A stretch of DNA of 64,000 nucleotides from Shewanella inventionis (GCF_014641855.1 NZ_BMII01000016.1:1-64000); one strand, 5' to 3'; positions 27,485 to 38,049 are shown, counted from the first letter of the stretch. Translations and numbers: made by a program. Notes: a model not told the origin generated them from the sequence alone.

Positions 27485-27633
27485 TACCTACCAGCACAAG
27501 AGTGTGATCATTTTTACTGGTTAATATCGCTCAGAAATGTTGAAGGTAGAGCAACTAGGTCGCTGCTATTTCTGCCGTATTCTATACGGCTATTCTTACG
27601 CAATCTTTGATCACTTATTTATCCTGATTTGTA
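27485..27633 (-). mobile_element. Small inverted-repeat element, family 2
   Basis: About 149 bases are similar to the reverse complement of 55213-55355. Shared blocks include CAGCACAA, TGTGATCA, ATTTCTGCC, TACGCAATCT and the end GATCACTTATTTATCCTGAT. The ends start TACC and end in a degenerate copy of its complement. A GCCGTAT / ATACGGC hairpin sits inside. There is no coding capacity. With the ArsR terminator it accounts for most of the gap between the ArsR gene and rpsT; the remaining ~130 bases (27634-27765) hold nothing I recognise. Confidence 0.75.
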
Positions 27634-27767
27634 TAACACACTGGAATTAGTTGTACTGGGGGGAGTGAACGGTTTGGCAAATGAAAGCAAAAATGAAACG
27701 CAGAAAAATCGTTTGGTAATGTTACTTTTTAACGTTTACCAGCAACAGTCCCTAAAGTGCAGATATA

Positions 27768-27793
27768 AAAAAACCGGCCTAAGCCGGTTTTTT
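27768..27793 (-). terminator. rpsT terminator
   Basis: AAAAAACCGGC / GCCGGTTTTTT just past the rpsT stop, T-runs on both strands. Confidence 0.92.
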
Positions 27794-27812
27794 AAATCTT
27801 AAATCACAAGAA

Positions 27813-28079
27813 TTAAGCAACTAGTGCTTTGATTCTTGCGTTTAAGCGTGCCTTTTGACGAGCAGCTTTATTCTTGTGAATAAGGCCTTTAGTCGCCATA
27901 CGGTCAACAATTGGTTGTGCAGTAGCGAATGCTTCTGTAGCCGCTTTATGGTCACCGCTTTTGATAGCAGCGATAACTTTTTTAACGTATGTACGTAACA
28001 TTGAGCGACGGCTAGCGTTATGCTGACGACGCTTTTCAGACTGAAGCGCGCGCTTCTTTGCAGACTTGCTATTAGCCAA
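27813..28079 (-). CDS. rpsT: 30S ribosomal protein S20
   Basis: Primary 16S rRNA-binding protein of the small subunit. The 88-residue, highly basic, three-helix protein starts [17 protein letters not shown] and ends [18 protein letters not shown], as bacterial S20 does. In E. coli S20 represses its own translation. It is divergent from murJ and has a strong promoter (listed), as expected for a ribosomal protein. The rpsT-murJ-ribF neighbourhood is widely conserved. Confidence 0.97.
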   Translation of the reverse strand: MANSKSAKKRALQSEKRRQHNASRRSMLRTYVKKVIAAIKSGDHKAATEAFATAQPIVDRMATKGLIHKNKAARQKARLNARIKALVA

Positions 28080-28124
28080 GGTGCAACTCCTAAAAACTGG
28101 ATTTGATACTTTTAAAGGCCGAGG

Positions 28125-28153
28125 AATATGCCTGCTTTTTGTCGTCTTGTCAA
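28125..28153 (-). promoter_or_regulatory. rpsT promoter
   Basis: On the minus strand TTGACA (28148-28153) and CATATT (28125-28130) are separated by 17 bases. The -10 lies about 45 bases before the rpsT start. Confidence 0.7.
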
Positions 28154-28338
28154 CGTCTACGATTGAATATTCATCATAAAGATAAATTAATCCAACCTAG
28201 CATGCCTATCTTCAACCCAACTCGTGTAATATGTGGCGCAATTCTACCAGCTCTTGGGTCTGTGTGACAGAGCTAGAACCGAATATTTGTATAATTCCCA
28301 TTAATTTTATTTGAAGTGACCGTGTGTCTGGGGGCTGT

Positions 28339-29898
28339 TTGAGCAAAAAATTATTTAAATCAGGTCTTATAGTTAGTGTTATGACGCTGATTTCGCGAGT
28401 ATTAGGTTTAGTTCGCGATGTGGTAATTGCCAATTTAATGGGGGCTGGCAGTAGCGCCGATGTATTTTTCTTTGCTAATAAAATTCCAAACTTTTTAAGG
28501 CGACTCTTTGCAGAAGGAGCTTTTGCTCAAGCTTTTGTGCCTGTGTTAACCGAGTATCAAGAAAAACAAACGCCTGAAGAAACCCGTGAGTTAATTGGTA
28601 AGGTTGCTGGTACATTGGGCGTGCTTGTATCAGTTGTCACTTTGTTTGGTGTTATTTGTTCGCCAGTATTAGCAGCATTATTTGGTGGTGGCTGGTTTTT
28701 AGATTGGCTTAATGATGGCCCCAATGCAGAGAAGTTTGAGTTAGCATCATTAATGCTAAAAATAACGTTTCCTTATCTTTGGTTTATCACGTTTACGGCA
28801 CTTGCTGGCTCTATTTTAAATACACGAGGACGCTTTGCTGTGTCGGCCTTTACACCTGTATTTTTAAATGTCGCCATTATTGCCGTTGCTATGTGGTACG
28901 CCCACACCCTCGAGAACCCTGAAATTGGTTTAGCATGGGGTGTCTTTGCTGGTGGCTTAATTCAGTTTTTGTTCCAAATTCCATTTTTACTTCGCGAAAA
29001 AGCGTTAGTTAAACCTTCGTGGGGGTGGACTCACCCTGGCGTTGTAAAAATTAGAACCTTGATGATCCCGGCATTATTTGGTGTATCAGTTTCACAAATC
29101 AATTTACTGTTTGATACCTTTATCGCCAGCTTTTTAATGACAGGCTCAATAAGCTGGTTGTACTACGCAGACAGATTACTCGAGTTTCCATTAGGGCTAT
29201 TTGGTATTGCTATTGCAACTGTCATTCTCCCAGCGTTATCTAAAAAACACGTCAATGCCGAAGGTAGCGGATTTAGCCTGACAATGGATTGGGGGGTGAA
29301 AGCTATTTTATTACTTGGCGCCCCTGCAATGTTGGGGTTAATTATTTTAGCCAAACCTATGTTAATGGTGTTGTTTATGCGCGGCGCATTTACTATTAAT
29401 GACGTTGAAATGGCCTCTTACAGTTTAGTCGCTTATGGCTGCGGCCTATTAAGTTTTATGATGATTAAAGTGTTGGCGCCTGGGTATTATTCACGTCAAG
29501 ATACTAAGACACCAGTAAAATTTGGCATCATTGCCATGGTGAGTAATATGGTGTTTAACCTTATTTTAGCCATTCCATTTGGTTATGTCGGTCTAGCAAT
29601 GGCAACCTCTATGTCAGCTTTATTAAATGCTGTTTTGCTTTATCGCGGCTTACATCTTGCTGGTGTGTATAGAGTGTCTCGTCAAACACTTATTTTTTCA
29701 GGTAAAGTCATAATTGCCACTGCCCTTATGGCTTTTGCAATCATATACGTTATGCCACAAATAAGCGTGTGGTTGGAGTGGCCTACGTTACAACGTATGG
29801 TGATGTTAATAGAGCTTATTATCGGTGGTGCCCTTGTTTATTTAGCCAGTTTATTGCTACTTGGCGTTCGTCCATGGAAGATTAAACGTCAGGCATAG
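28339..29898 (+). CDS. murJ: Lipid II flippase MurJ
   Basis: Inner membrane flippase that moves lipid-linked peptidoglycan precursor to the periplasm. The 519-residue MOP-superfamily protein has about 14 hydrophobic segments. It begins SKKLFKSGLIVSVMTLISRV then LGLVRDVVIANLMGAG, with the conserved SRVLGLVRD, and ARG/GAFAQAFVPV follows (RRLFAEGAFAQAFVP). I prefer the TTG at 28339 as start, since the family N-terminus begins there and a G-rich stretch lies upstream; GTG at 28324 would add five residues. It is divergent from rpsT and followed by ribF. Confidence 0.93.
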   Translation: MSKKLFKSGLIVSVMTLISRVLGLVRDVVIANLMGAGSSADVFFFANKIPNFLRRLFAEGAFAQAFVPVLTEYQEKQTPEETRELIGKVAGTLGVLVSVVTLFGVICSPVLAALFGGGWFLDWLNDGPNAEKFELASLMLKITFPYLWFITFTALAGSILNTRGRFAVSAFTPVFLNVAIIAVAMWYAHTLENPEIGLAWGVFAGGLIQFLFQIPFLLREKALVKPSWGWTHPGVVKIRTLMIPALFGVSVSQINLLFDTFIASFLMTGSISWLYYADRLLEFPLGLFGIAIATVILPALSKKHVNAEGSGFSLTMDWGVKAILLLGAPAMLGLIILAKPMLMVLFMRGAFTINDVEMASYSLVAYGCGLLSFMMIKVLAPGYYSRQDTKTPVKFGIIAMVSNMVFNLILAIPFGYVGLAMATSMSALLNAVLLYRGLHLAGVYRVSRQTLIFSGKVIIATALMAFAIIYVMPQISVWLEWPTLQRMVMLIELIIGGALVYLASLLLLGVRPWKIKRQA

Positions 29899-30007
29899 TT
29901 AGCATAAATTACTCGCTTGGGTAATTTAAAAATCCAACAAGGGATTAAGTAAGCAAACTTCCGTAATAAACTGAGGTTGAAACTCGCATCTGACATTGAT
30001 TTGGGTA

Positions 30008-30013
30008 TATAAT
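30008..30013 (+). promoter_or_regulatory. Candidate -10 box for ribF
   Basis: A perfect TATAAT 33 bases before the ribF start. No good -35 lies at the right distance, so this is a weak assignment. Confidence 0.35.
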
Positions 30014-30046
30014 CTGCCGATTTATAATTGGCAGTAATTGGGCGCA

Positions 30047-30982
30047 ATGGAATTAATCCGCGGTATACACAATATTTTACCTTCTCATCATGGTTGCGTA
30101 TTAACCATTGGGAATTTTGACGGTGTCCATCGTGGTCATGCGCAGGTGATAAGCAATTTAGTCAATAAAGCGCATCACTTTCAACTACCTGCAACTTTAA
30201 TGACATTTGAGCCTCAGCCCCAAGAACGCTTTAGGGGGGCAGATGCGCCAGCCCGTTTAAGCTTGTTACGCGACAAGATTAGATTACTCGATGAACTTAA
30301 CGTCGACAGATTGCTGTGTATCAATTTTACTGTCGCCTTTGCAAACCAACCCGCTGAAGTCTTTATTGAAGATTTATTGGTTAAAAAACTAGGGATTAAG
30401 TACCTGGTTGTGGGAGATGATTTTTGCTTTGGTAAGGGGCGAACGGGTAATTTTAGTATGCTAGTTGAGGCGGGTAAAAAGTTTGGCTTTACCGTCGTGA
30501 GTACTCAAAGTTTTATGGTGGGGTCGTTAAGGGTTAGCTCTACTGCTGTTCGAGAGCAACTTGCACTTGGGCACTTAGAGCAAGCAAGACGTTTGCTTGG
30601 GCATCCTTTTATACTCAGTGGTCGTGTTGCTCATGGGCAAAAAATTGGCCGCACGATTGGATTTCCTACAGCTAATATTGCTTTGAAGCGAAATGTGGTT
30701 CCAGTACGCGGTGTGTTTGCTGTACGTGTATATTGGGATGACAGTGATATATATGAAGGTGTTGCCAATGTGGGTTTTAGGCCCACAGTTGATGGGCAAA
30801 CTTGCAGATTAGAAGTTCACTTGTTTGATTTTTCCGGTGACTTATACGGTAAGCGAGTGGAAGTAGAATTAGTAGCAAAAATCCGTGATGAACAACCTTT
30901 TGAATCATTGGACGCGCTAAAAAAACAAATTTTAAATGATGCAAATGAAGCACGCGCTTTGTTTAGCAACGATGCTAGCTGA
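30047..30982 (+). CDS. ribF: Bifunctional riboflavin kinase / FAD synthetase
   Basis: Makes FMN and then FAD from riboflavin. The 311-residue protein has an N-terminal adenylyltransferase with [13 protein letters not shown] (nucleotide-binding HxGH-type motif), [12 protein letters not shown], and SSTAVREQL. The C-terminal kinase domain has [11 protein letters not shown] and [12 protein letters not shown] at 30047 is preferred over the TTG at 30038 because the protein then begins MELIRGIHN like E. coli RibF. It is 32 bases before ileS and likely begins the ribF-ileS-lspA-fkpB-ispH operon. No FMN riboswitch is present. Confidence 0.95.
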   Translation: MELIRGIHNILPSHHGCVLTIGNFDGVHRGHAQVISNLVNKAHHFQLPATLMTFEPQPQERFRGADAPARLSLLRDKIRLLDELNVDRLLCINFTVAFANQPAEVFIEDLLVKKLGIKYLVVGDDFCFGKGRTGNFSMLVEAGKKFGFTVVSTQSFMVGSLRVSSTAVREQLALGHLEQARRLLGHPFILSGRVAHGQKIGRTIGFPTANIALKRNVVPVRGVFAVRVYWDDSDIYEGVANVGFRPTVDGQTCRLEVHLFDFSGDLYGKRVEVELVAKIRDEQPFESLDALKKQILNDANEARALFSNDAS

Positions 30983-31014
30983 AAAGAATCAGCTTTAATA
31001 ACGGTATGGGATCA

Positions 31015-33837
31015 ATGAGCGACTATAAATTTACTTTGAATTTGCCGGAAACTGAGTTTCCGATGCGCGGTAATTTGGCAAATCGCGAGCCAGAAATGTT
31101 AAACCGTTGGACGGAAGACGGGCTGTATCAGCAGATCCGCGACAGCCGTACAGGTCGTAAACCTTTCATCTTGCATGACGGCCCTCCATACGCCAATGGC
31201 AGCATTCATATTGGTCACTCTGTAAATAAAATTCTTAAAGACATTATTATTAAGTCTAAAACCATGTCTGGTTTTGACGCTCCATATATTCCAGGTTGGG
31301 ATTGCCATGGTCTACCGATAGAATTAAAAGTAGAGCAAAAAGTCGGTAAGCCTGGTATCAAGATTTCTGCGGCGGAATTTCGTGAAGAATGCCGTAAATA
31401 TGCTGCAACTCAGGTTGAAGGTCAACGTGACGACTTTATCCGTTTAGGCGTGCTCGGCGATTGGCAAAATCCGTATTTAACCATGGATTTTTCAACTGAA
31501 GCCAATATCGTTCGTTCATTGGCAAAAGTGATTGACAGCGGCCATTTGCATAAAGGCGTTAAGCCTGTGCACTGGTGTACCGATTGCGGTTCTGCATTAG
31601 CAGAAGCAGAAGTTGAGTACGAAGATAAAACCTCACCTGCAATCGATGTGGCCTTTGTTGCTGTAGACAGCGCAGCCGTGGCGGCTAAATTTGGTGTTGC
31701 AAATTATGCTAACTCAGTTTCAATGGCAATTTGGACTACAACGCCGTGGACATTGCCAGCTAACCGCGCATTATCTTTAAGCCCTGATTTAGATTACAGC
31801 TTAGTCGAATTTACAAAAGACGGCGAAACCAAAACCATCATCCTCGCCCAAGTTTTAGTTGAGTCTTGTCTTGATCGTTATGGTGCTCAGTCACACACTA
31901 TTTTAGGTGAAGTAAAAGGTGCTGAGCTTGAATTAATGCGCTTTAATCATCCATTTTACGCATTCGATGTCCCTGCTATTTTAGGCGACCACGTCACCAC
32001 CGATGCTGGTACTGGTATTGTGCATACCGCTCCTGGGCATGGTCAAGACGACTTTGTGGTTGGCCAAAAATATGGCCTAGAAGTGGCAAACCCTGTTGGC
32101 GATAATGGCGTTTACAAGCCAGATACTGAATTTTTTGCAGGTCAGCATGTATTTAAAGCCAATGCTAGTGTGGTTGAATTACTTGAAGAAAAGGGTGCGT
32201 TACTGCTTCATGTACCTTATCGCCATAGCTATCCGCATTGTTGGCGCCATAAAACACCGATCATTTTCCGTGCAACGCCACAATGGTTTATCTCTATGGA
32301 TAACCATGGTTTACGTTCGCAAGCATTACAAGAAATTGAACAAACGCAATGGATCCCTGATTGGGGTCAAAGCCGTATTGAAAAAATGGTAGAAAACCGC
32401 CCAGACTGGTGTATTTCACGTCAGCGCACATGGGGTGTTCCCATTACTTTGTTTGTACATCGCGAAACAGAAGAGTTACACCCAGACAGCGTGTCATTAA
32501 TGGAGCGAGTCGCACATCGTATTGAACAGCAAGGTATTCAAGCTTGGTGGGATCTTGATGCAAGCGAATTACTTGGTGATGAAGCTGAACAATATCGTAA
32601 AGTCACAGACACATTAGACGTATGGTATGACTCTGGTTCAACCTTCTCATCTGTGGTTGCTGCGCGCCCTGAATTTCAAGGGCATGGCGTTGATTTATAC
32701 CTAGAAGGTAGCGATCAGCACCGTGGTTGGTTTATGTCGTCGCTGATGATTTCAACCGCGATGAACGGTAAAGCACCCTACAAACAAGTGCTAACTCATG
32801 GTTTTACCGTTGATGGTAAAGGCCGCAAGATGTCAAAGTCTGTAGGTAACGTGATTGCGCCACTACAGGTCACCAACAAGCTAGGTGCTGACATTTTACG
32901 TTTATGGGTTGCTGCAACTGATTACAGCGGAGAAATGACTGTATCTGACGAGATTTTAAACCGCAGTGCAGATGCATACCGCCGTATTCGTAATACCGCG
33001 CGTTTCTTGTTAGCAAACCTAAGTGGTTTTAATCCAGAAACTGACATGATTGCGTCTGAAGACATGGTTGCACTTGACCGTTGGGTTGTGCGCCGTGCAG
33101 CAGCTTTGCAAAAAGAAATCATCGAAGCATACGATCAATATAATTTCCACCAGGTGACTCAAAAGCTGATGCAGTTCTGTTCAGTTGAGTTAGGCAGTTT
33201 TTATCTTGATATTATTAAAGATCGCCAATACACAGCTAAACAAGAAGGGCATGCCCGTCGCAGTTGTCAGTCTGCATTATTCCATATTGCAGAGGCCATG
33301 GTACGTTGGATGACGCCTATTTTAAGTTTCACTGCTGACGAAGTATGGCAATTACTGCCAGGCAAGCGTGAAAAGTATGTGTTTACCCAGGAGTGGTACC
33401 AAGGTTTAGAAGCTGTCACATTAGACAGTGATTTAAGCGATGACTACTGGGCTAAATTGTTAGATGTTCGTAACGAAGTGAACAAAGTACTTGAACAAGC
33501 ACGCCGTGATAAGCGTATTGGTGGTTCATTAGAGGCTGAAGTGACCTTATTTGCAGATGCTGATTTAGCGGCGCAATTGGCTAAAGTCGGTGATGAATTG
33601 CGTTTTGTGTTACTGACCTCAAAAGCCGCTGTTGCAGACATGTCGCAAGCAGGTAACGATGCCATCGATACCGAATTAAGTTCGCTTAAATTAGTCGTTA
33701 ATAAAAGCGAAGCTGAAAAGTGCGAGCGCTGTTGGCACTACCGTGAAGAAGTTGGCACCATCGAGGCTCACCCAACATTATGTCAACGTTGTGTGACTAA
33801 TATTGAAGGTGAAGGCGAGCAACGCGAATTCGCTTAA
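31015..33837 (+). CDS. ileS: Isoleucyl-tRNA synthetase
   Basis: Charges tRNA-Ile, with editing of misactivated valine. The 940-residue class I synthetase starts [19 protein letters not shown], almost as in E. coli, so ATG 31015 is chosen over ATG 31006. HIGH is at 65-68 and KMSKS at 605-609. The CP1 editing domain is present ([13 protein letters not shown]), and a C-terminal zinc finger with CERCWHY and CQRCV closes the protein. It has the usual place between ribF and lspA. Confidence 0.97.
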   Translation: MSDYKFTLNLPETEFPMRGNLANREPEMLNRWTEDGLYQQIRDSRTGRKPFILHDGPPYANGSIHIGHSVNKILKDIIIKSKTMSGFDAPYIPGWDCHGLPIELKVEQKVGKPGIKISAAEFREECRKYAATQVEGQRDDFIRLGVLGDWQNPYLTMDFSTEANIVRSLAKVIDSGHLHKGVKPVHWCTDCGSALAEAEVEYEDKTSPAIDVAFVAVDSAAVAAKFGVANYANSVSMAIWTTTPWTLPANRALSLSPDLDYSLVEFTKDGETKTIILAQVLVESCLDRYGAQSHTILGEVKGAELELMRFNHPFYAFDVPAILGDHVTTDAGTGIVHTAPGHGQDDFVVGQKYGLEVANPVGDNGVYKPDTEFFAGQHVFKANASVVELLEEKGALLLHVPYRHSYPHCWRHKTPIIFRATPQWFISMDNHGLRSQALQEIEQTQWIPDWGQSRIEKMVENRPDWCISRQRTWGVPITLFVHRETEELHPDSVSLMERVAHRIEQQGIQAWWDLDASELLGDEAEQYRKVTDTLDVWYDSGSTFSSVVAARPEFQGHGVDLYLEGSDQHRGWFMSSLMISTAMNGKAPYKQVLTHGFTVDGKGRKMSKSVGNVIAPLQVTNKLGADILRLWVAATDYSGEMTVSDEILNRSADAYRRIRNTARFLLANLSGFNPETDMIASEDMVALDRWVVRRAAALQKEIIEAYDQYNFHQVTQKLMQFCSVELGSFYLDIIKDRQYTAKQEGHARRSCQSALFHIAEAMVRWMTPILSFTADEVWQLLPGKREKYVFTQEWYQGLEAVTLDSDLSDDYWAKLLDVRNEVNKVLEQARRDKRIGGSLEAEVTLFADADLAAQLAKVGDELRFVLLTSKAAVADMSQAGNDAIDTELSSLKLVVNKSEAEKCERCWHYREEVGTIEAHPTLCQRCVTNIEGEGEQREFA

Positions 33838-33847
33838 GGGAATAATA

Positions 33848-34369
33848 ATGAGTTCTGTGCCATTAACGTGGAAAGACAGTGGCTTGCGTTGGTATTGGGT
33901 GGCTGCATTGGTGTTTTTAGCCGATCAGCTATCTAAGCAATGGGTCTTGGCTAATTTTGAACTGTACGAGTCGGTAAAACTACTGCCATTTTTCAATTTC
34001 ACTTATGTGAGAAATTATGGCGCAGCATTTAGTTTTTTAAGTGATGCCGGTGGTTGGCAGCGTTGGTTGTTTACCATTGTTGCTATTGGGTTTAGTACCT
34101 TATTGACCATTTGGTTGCGTAAACAATCGCACACCATGTGGCGCAGTAATTTGGCTTTTACTCTCGTCATAGGTGGGGCGTTAGGTAACTTAGTTGATCG
34201 CTTAATGCACGGTTTTGTTGTGGATTTTATCGATTTTTACTGGAATACCAGCCATTACCCAGCGTTTAATATCGCAGATGCTGGCATCTTTGTTGGTGCC
34301 ATATTGATTATTTGGGAATCGTTCAAACCTGATGTTAAAGCATCAGAGGAGCAATCAAGCCGTGACTGA
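33848..34369 (+). CDS. lspA: Lipoprotein signal peptidase (signal peptidase II)
   Basis: Inner membrane aspartic protease that cleaves prolipoproteins at the lipidated Cys. The 173-residue protein has four hydrophobic segments. The catalytic Asp residues are in GNLVDRLMHGFVVDFIDF and FNIADAGIFVG; the FNFTYVRNYGAAFSFL motif is also typical. ATG at 33848 follows AAGGGA and lies 10 bases after ileS. The last bases overlap the fkpB start. It would process the M28 peptidase lipoprotein and other lipoproteins of this cell. Confidence 0.96.
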   Translation: MSSVPLTWKDSGLRWYWVAALVFLADQLSKQWVLANFELYESVKLLPFFNFTYVRNYGAAFSFLSDAGGWQRWLFTIVAIGFSTLLTIWLRKQSHTMWRSNLAFTLVIGGALGNLVDRLMHGFVVDFIDFYWNTSHYPAFNIADAGIFVGAILIIWESFKPDVKASEEQSSRD

Positions 34370-34805
34370 TTTATCTAAACAAGATAACCATGCATTATTG
34401 TGCCACATGAATATCGTGCTTGAAGACGGCTCAACAGCTGATAGCACTAAAGCATCAGGAAAACCTGCAAGGCTGAATATTGGTGACAATAGCCTTAGCC
34501 CTGCATTTGAGGCCCAACTTAAAGGGCTAAAAGCAGGAGATAAACACAAGTTTACTCTAGCGCCACAAGATGCTTTTGGTGAGTCGAATCCTGACGCAAT
34601 CCATTATATGGACCGCAGCCGTTTTCCTGCAGACATGAAACTGGAAGCCGGTGTCATTGTCAGTTTTGCAGGTCCTGGTGGCAGTGAAATACCTGGTATT
34701 GTGCGTGATACAGCTGGGGATTCAATTACTGTAGATTTAAACCATCCACTTGCAGGGCATACCGTTACGTTTGAACTTGATGTCGTCAGTGTTATTACCG
34801 AATAA
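34362..34805 (+). CDS. fkpB: FKBP-type peptidyl-prolyl isomerase (SlpA-like)
   Basis: Cytoplasmic prolyl isomerase of the SlyD/SlpA group, without a metal-binding tail. I place the start at GTG 34362, ten bases after AGGAG, which gives 147 residues against 149 in E. coli FkpB. The ATG at 34332 would fuse unrelated residues. Motifs: IVLEDGSTADST, the LNIGDNSLSPAFEAQLKGL segment, QDAFGESNPDAI and DLNHPLAGHTVTFELDV. It overlaps lspA by eight bases and is followed by ispH after nine. Confidence 0.92.
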   Translation: MTDLSKQDNHALLCHMNIVLEDGSTADSTKASGKPARLNIGDNSLSPAFEAQLKGLKAGDKHKFTLAPQDAFGESNPDAIHYMDRSRFPADMKLEAGVIVSFAGPGGSEIPGIVRDTAGDSITVDLNHPLAGHTVTFELDVVSVITE

Positions 34806-34814
34806 AGGCAAAAC

Positions 34815-35774
34815 ATGTTGAAAGTAGATCCTACATCGCCAGAGTTAAGCATTTTACTCGCTAATCCTCGTGGTTTTTGTGCAGGGGTAGATCGTGCCAT
34901 TAGCATTGTGGAGCGAGCCTTAGAGTTATTTGAACCGCCTATCTATGTGCGTCATGAAGTGGTGCATAATCGTTATGTGGTTGAAAACCTAAAGCAGCGT
35001 GGCGCTATTTTTGTTGATGAACTCGAGCAAGTACCAAATAACAGCATCGTTATATTTAGTGCTCATGGTGTATCGCAAGCCGTTAGGAAAGAAGCGAAAA
35101 CCCGTGGGTTAAAAGTATTTGACGCAACTTGTCCGTTGGTGACTAAAGTGCATCTACAAGTGACTCGTGCGAGTCGTAAAGGCATAGAATGCATTCTAAT
35201 TGGGCATCAAGGTCACCCAGAAGTTGAAGGTACGATGGGCCAGTACGACAACCCTAAAGGCGGGGTTTATCTGATTGAGTCACCAGAAGATGTAAATAAT
35301 CTACAGGTGAGCAACCCTGATAACTTATGCTTTGTTACTCAAACAACGCTTTCTGTTGATGACACATTAGATATCATTGCTGCTCTACAAAAACGTTTCC
35401 CATCCATCGAAGGGCCACGTAAAGATGATATTTGCTATGCAACGCAAAATCGTCAAGATGCAGTAAGAAGTTTGTCAGCAGAAGTCGACTTGCTTATCGT
35501 TGTGGGGTCAAAAAATAGCTCTAATTCTAATCGACTACGTGAGTTAGCTGAAAAAACAGGTACCCAATCTTATCTAGTTGATACCGCTGCAGATGTTGAA
35601 GCTGCCTGGTTTAGTCATGTTAAAAAGGTTGCTGTCACTGCTGGGGCTTCGGCACCAGAGGTTTTGGTACAACAGGTTGTTAACGCCATCGCTACATTAG
35701 CCCCGAGTGTTATCACTGAGGTAGAAGGCAGAAAAGAAGACACGGTTTTTGCGGTCCCTGCTGAATTACGCTAA
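34815..35774 (+). CDS. ispH: 4-hydroxy-3-methylbut-2-enyl diphosphate reductase
   Basis: Last step of the MEP isoprenoid pathway, giving isopentenyl and dimethylallyl diphosphate. The 319-residue iron-sulfur enzyme has three conserved Cys ligands in [12 protein letters not shown] (Cys22), [11 protein letters not shown] and [11 protein letters not shown], the substrate His residues (HEVVHN, GHQGHPE), and the SSNSNRL segment near 226. It is the end of the ribF-ileS-lspA-fkpB-ispH run and is followed by a strong terminator. Confidence 0.97.
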   Translation: MLKVDPTSPELSILLANPRGFCAGVDRAISIVERALELFEPPIYVRHEVVHNRYVVENLKQRGAIFVDELEQVPNNSIVIFSAHGVSQAVRKEAKTRGLKVFDATCPLVTKVHLQVTRASRKGIECILIGHQGHPEVEGTMGQYDNPKGGVYLIESPEDVNNLQVSNPDNLCFVTQTTLSVDDTLDIIAALQKRFPSIEGPRKDDICYATQNRQDAVRSLSAEVDLLIVVGSKNSSNSNRLRELAEKTGTQSYLVDTAADVEAAWFSHVKKVAVTAGASAPEVLVQQVVNAIATLAPSVITEVEGRKEDTVFAVPAELR

Positions 35775-35798
35775 TAAATTCAATTGACTACAAATATA

Positions 35799-35831
35799 AA
35801 CCCGCAACTTAAATTAGGTTGCGGGTTTTTT
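35799..35831 (+). terminator. ispH operon terminator
   Basis: AACCCGCAAC / GTTGCGGGTT stem followed by a T-run. Confidence 0.92.
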
Positions 35832-35858
35832 GTACTTGTGCGTTAAACCGAGTATAAT
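35830..35858 (+). promoter_or_regulatory. Candidate promoter of the pilV-pilE operon
   Basis: TTGTAC (35830-35835), 17 bases, then a perfect TATAAT (35853-35858). It abuts the ispH terminator and lies about 160 bases before pilV. The leader between holds nothing I recognise. Confidence 0.55.
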
Positions 35859-36023
35859 ACTGAATAAATGTTAACTTTATAAATCAATGTAAATATATAT
35901 TCATGCTACTTACTGATTACATTTAACTCAGCTATGATTATAAATTGGTTAATGTAATTATCAGTAGATTAGGTTTAAGGCAAACCAAAGTTTTTATTGC
36001 CTTTTCATGGAGGTTTGGCTCTG

Positions 36024-36578
36024 ATGTCATCAAAAAGGAATGGATTTTCCTTAATCGAAGTAATGGTTTCACTAGTTATTCTGGTGATAGGCCTTATTGG
36101 CATTTTTAATCTGCATCTCGTTGCCAAAAAAGGCAGTTTTGAGTCTTTTCAACAAACCCAAGCCTCGTATTATGCTAATGATATTATCAATCGCATGCGT
36201 ATTAATAGTAGTGAACTTGCAAATTACGCAGGCACTTACTCAGGCACTTCAATCACATCTGCTAAAGCCTGCGATGTAGCCGTTGGTGTGAATGCCGTTT
36301 GCACTAATACCGAAACAAGAACTTGGGATTTATATCAGTGGGAACGCGCATTTGCTGGTGAAAATGAAAAATCATCAGATAATAATAATGTTGGTGGGCT
36401 CGATTCTGCTACGGCGTGTATTAGTGTAACTGGCACGGATGTCACTGTTGTGATGACATGGAAAGGTGTACGTGCAACCTCAGATGGCACCGAAGGTCAG
36501 TCAACCTTTATAAAAGGCTGTGGTAGCAGCAGCGATAAACGACGCGCGTTAGCAGTTAATACGGCGATTATAAGATGA
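36024..36578 (+). CDS. pilV: Type IV pilus minor pilin PilV
   Basis: Minor pseudopilin needed to prime Type IV pilus assembly. The 184-residue protein has a short basic leader (MSSKRNG), then FSLIEVMVSLVILVIG, which is the prepilin peptidase site and N-terminal helix with Glu5. ATG 36024 is selected because GGAGG lies ten bases upstream and it gives a normal leader. Lengths and order (pilV-pilW-pilX-pilY1-pilE) match the Pseudomonas fimU-pilV-pilW-pilX-pilY1-pilY2-pilE cluster, which also sits beside ispH. It overlaps pilW by four bases. Confidence 0.9.
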   Translation: MSSKRNGFSLIEVMVSLVILVIGLIGIFNLHLVAKKGSFESFQQTQASYYANDIINRMRINSSELANYAGTYSGTSITSAKACDVAVGVNAVCTNTETRTWDLYQWERAFAGENEKSSDNNNVGGLDSATACISVTGTDVTVVMTWKGVRATSDGTEGQSTFIKGCGSSSDKRRALAVNTAIIR

Positions 36579-37543
36579 TGAAAGCAATAAAAAAACAACA
36601 GGGTATGTCACTTGTTGAATTAATGGTTGCAATGCTGATCAGTTTGTTTTTAACAGCTGGTCTTTTTACCATGTTCAGTATGTCATCGAGTAACGTCACC
36701 ACAACAAGTCAGTTTAATCAATTGCAAGAAAACGGCCGTATTGCGTTGGCTATTATGGAGCGAGACTTAAGCCAATTAGGTTTTATGGGGGATATTACTG
36801 GTACTGATTTTATTATAGGTACTAATACCACTATGTCATCTACAGCGGTGACGGCAGATTGTGTGGGTGCAGGGTTAAACAATGCCAGCTTTCCTAATGC
36901 CCAACCAGCTCATTTTCGTCGACTTTGGGGCTACGAGCAAGGTGTCAGCGCTGACTCATTGGCTTGTGTTTCACCTAATAGTGGTACTGATGTTATCCAA
37001 ATAAAACGTTTGATTGGTCCACCAGCCACAGCTCCGTTGACATCTTCACGTTACTACGCTTCAACTACGTCTAATGAAATTATCTTTTTTGATGGTAGCG
37101 CAACTCCGCCTACTCTTCTAAACAGTCGTGTGTGGGAGTTTCAGCATCATGTTTATTTTATTCGCGATGACGGCTCAACTCCTGTGCTGAGAAGGCGCAC
37201 CCTATCAATCAATAATGGCATGAATAACGAAGAGCAACTCGTAGAAGGCATAGAAAATATGCGTATTATGTACGGCTTCGATAATGATGGTGACGGTACT
37301 GCGGACAGCTATATGCCAGCGCAAAATGTCACCACATTGATGTGGGATAATGAGCTGTTTCAACGATTAGTTGCGCTTAGAGTGTTTTTGTTAGTTCGTG
37401 CAAGTGAAGAAGACAATAGTTATAAAAATGATAATAAGTACTCGTTGGGTGATAAAACGATAGGGCCGCTTAATGACAAATATCGTCGCAAGGTTGTGTC
37501 TAGTACTATTATTTTAGAAAACCCCATTTTAATTAATCTTTAG
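36575..37543 (+). CDS. pilW: Type IV pilus minor pilin PilW
   Basis: A 322-residue minor pilin, long as PilW proteins usually are. The leader is MMKAIKKQQG, followed by MSLVELMVAMLISLFLTAG with the conserved Glu5. The C-terminal half has the usual PilW features (EEQLVEGIENMRIMYG; then DNDGDGTADSYMP, an Asp-rich stretch like a calcium loop). It starts inside the pilV stop (ATGA), so translation is coupled. It probably forms part of the priming complex with PilV, PilX and PilE at the pilus tip. Confidence 0.9.
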   Translation: MMKAIKKQQGMSLVELMVAMLISLFLTAGLFTMFSMSSSNVTTTSQFNQLQENGRIALAIMERDLSQLGFMGDITGTDFIIGTNTTMSSTAVTADCVGAGLNNASFPNAQPAHFRRLWGYEQGVSADSLACVSPNSGTDVIQIKRLIGPPATAPLTSSRYYASTTSNEIIFFDGSATPPTLLNSRVWEFQHHVYFIRDDGSTPVLRRRTLSINNGMNNEEQLVEGIENMRIMYGFDNDGDGTADSYMPAQNVTTLMWDNELFQRLVALRVFLLVRASEEDNSYKNDNKYSLGDKTIGPLNDKYRRKVVSSTIILENPILINL

Positions 37544-37603
37544 TTTTATGAGTACACCATAATGCTGGTGTATTGCTTGGTTTACTTTTAGAAGGTGTTA
37601 ACA

Positions 37604-38047
37604 ATGATTACATCGCAAAAAAAGCAACAAGGTATCGTGTTGTTTTTTTCATTGATAGTGCTCGTGCTGATGACCATTATCGGTGTTGCATTGGCTGTTA
37701 ATTCTACTCAGTCATTACGTATGGCTGGTGCGGGTTCTGAGCGAATTGAAGCAATGGCATCAGCAAAAGGCGCGCAAGATAAAGTCATTTCAGCTAATGC
37801 TGGTAGCACAATGGCAACAATGACGGTAGAAACTACCTCTTTAGATGGTGCTTTAGGTGTTTCTAATACTATAACGCCTATGAATGCTGGTGATGTCAGT
37901 TGTCAGCGAAGTGCTACAGCGAGTTCAGGAAATTTAATCAGTTGTCGTAGAGTGGAAGTTTCGAGTGCCGCGACATTCGGCCGCAGCGATATGGGGTTAG
38001 TAACCGTTGTTGCTGGTATTGAACAAGAAGTGTTAACAGGGAGTTAG
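37604..38047 (+). CDS. pilX: Type IV pilus assembly protein PilX
   Basis: The 147-residue PilX N-terminal-domain protein has the leader MITSQKKQQG, then IVLFFSLIVLVLMTIIGVAL, and the conserved downstream LRMAGAGSERIEAMASAKGAQ. It lacks the usual Glu5, as PilX proteins often do. ATG 37604 has AGAAGG eight bases before it; a GTG at 37595 lies within that site. It is 60 bases after pilW and two bases before pilY1. Confidence 0.88.
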   Translation: MITSQKKQQGIVLFFSLIVLVLMTIIGVALAVNSTQSLRMAGAGSERIEAMASAKGAQDKVISANAGSTMATMTVETTSLDGALGVSNTITPMNAGDVSCQRSATASSGNLISCRRVEVSSAATFGRSDMGLVTVVAGIEQEVLTGS

Positions 38048-38049
38048 TC

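Noticed and set aside
27634..27765. Possible small RNA between the family 2 element and rpsT
   Set aside because: No promoter is visible, and the only terminator belongs to rpsT.
29899..30046. FMN riboswitch before ribF
   Set aside because: The gap is too short and lacks the conserved RFN element sequences.
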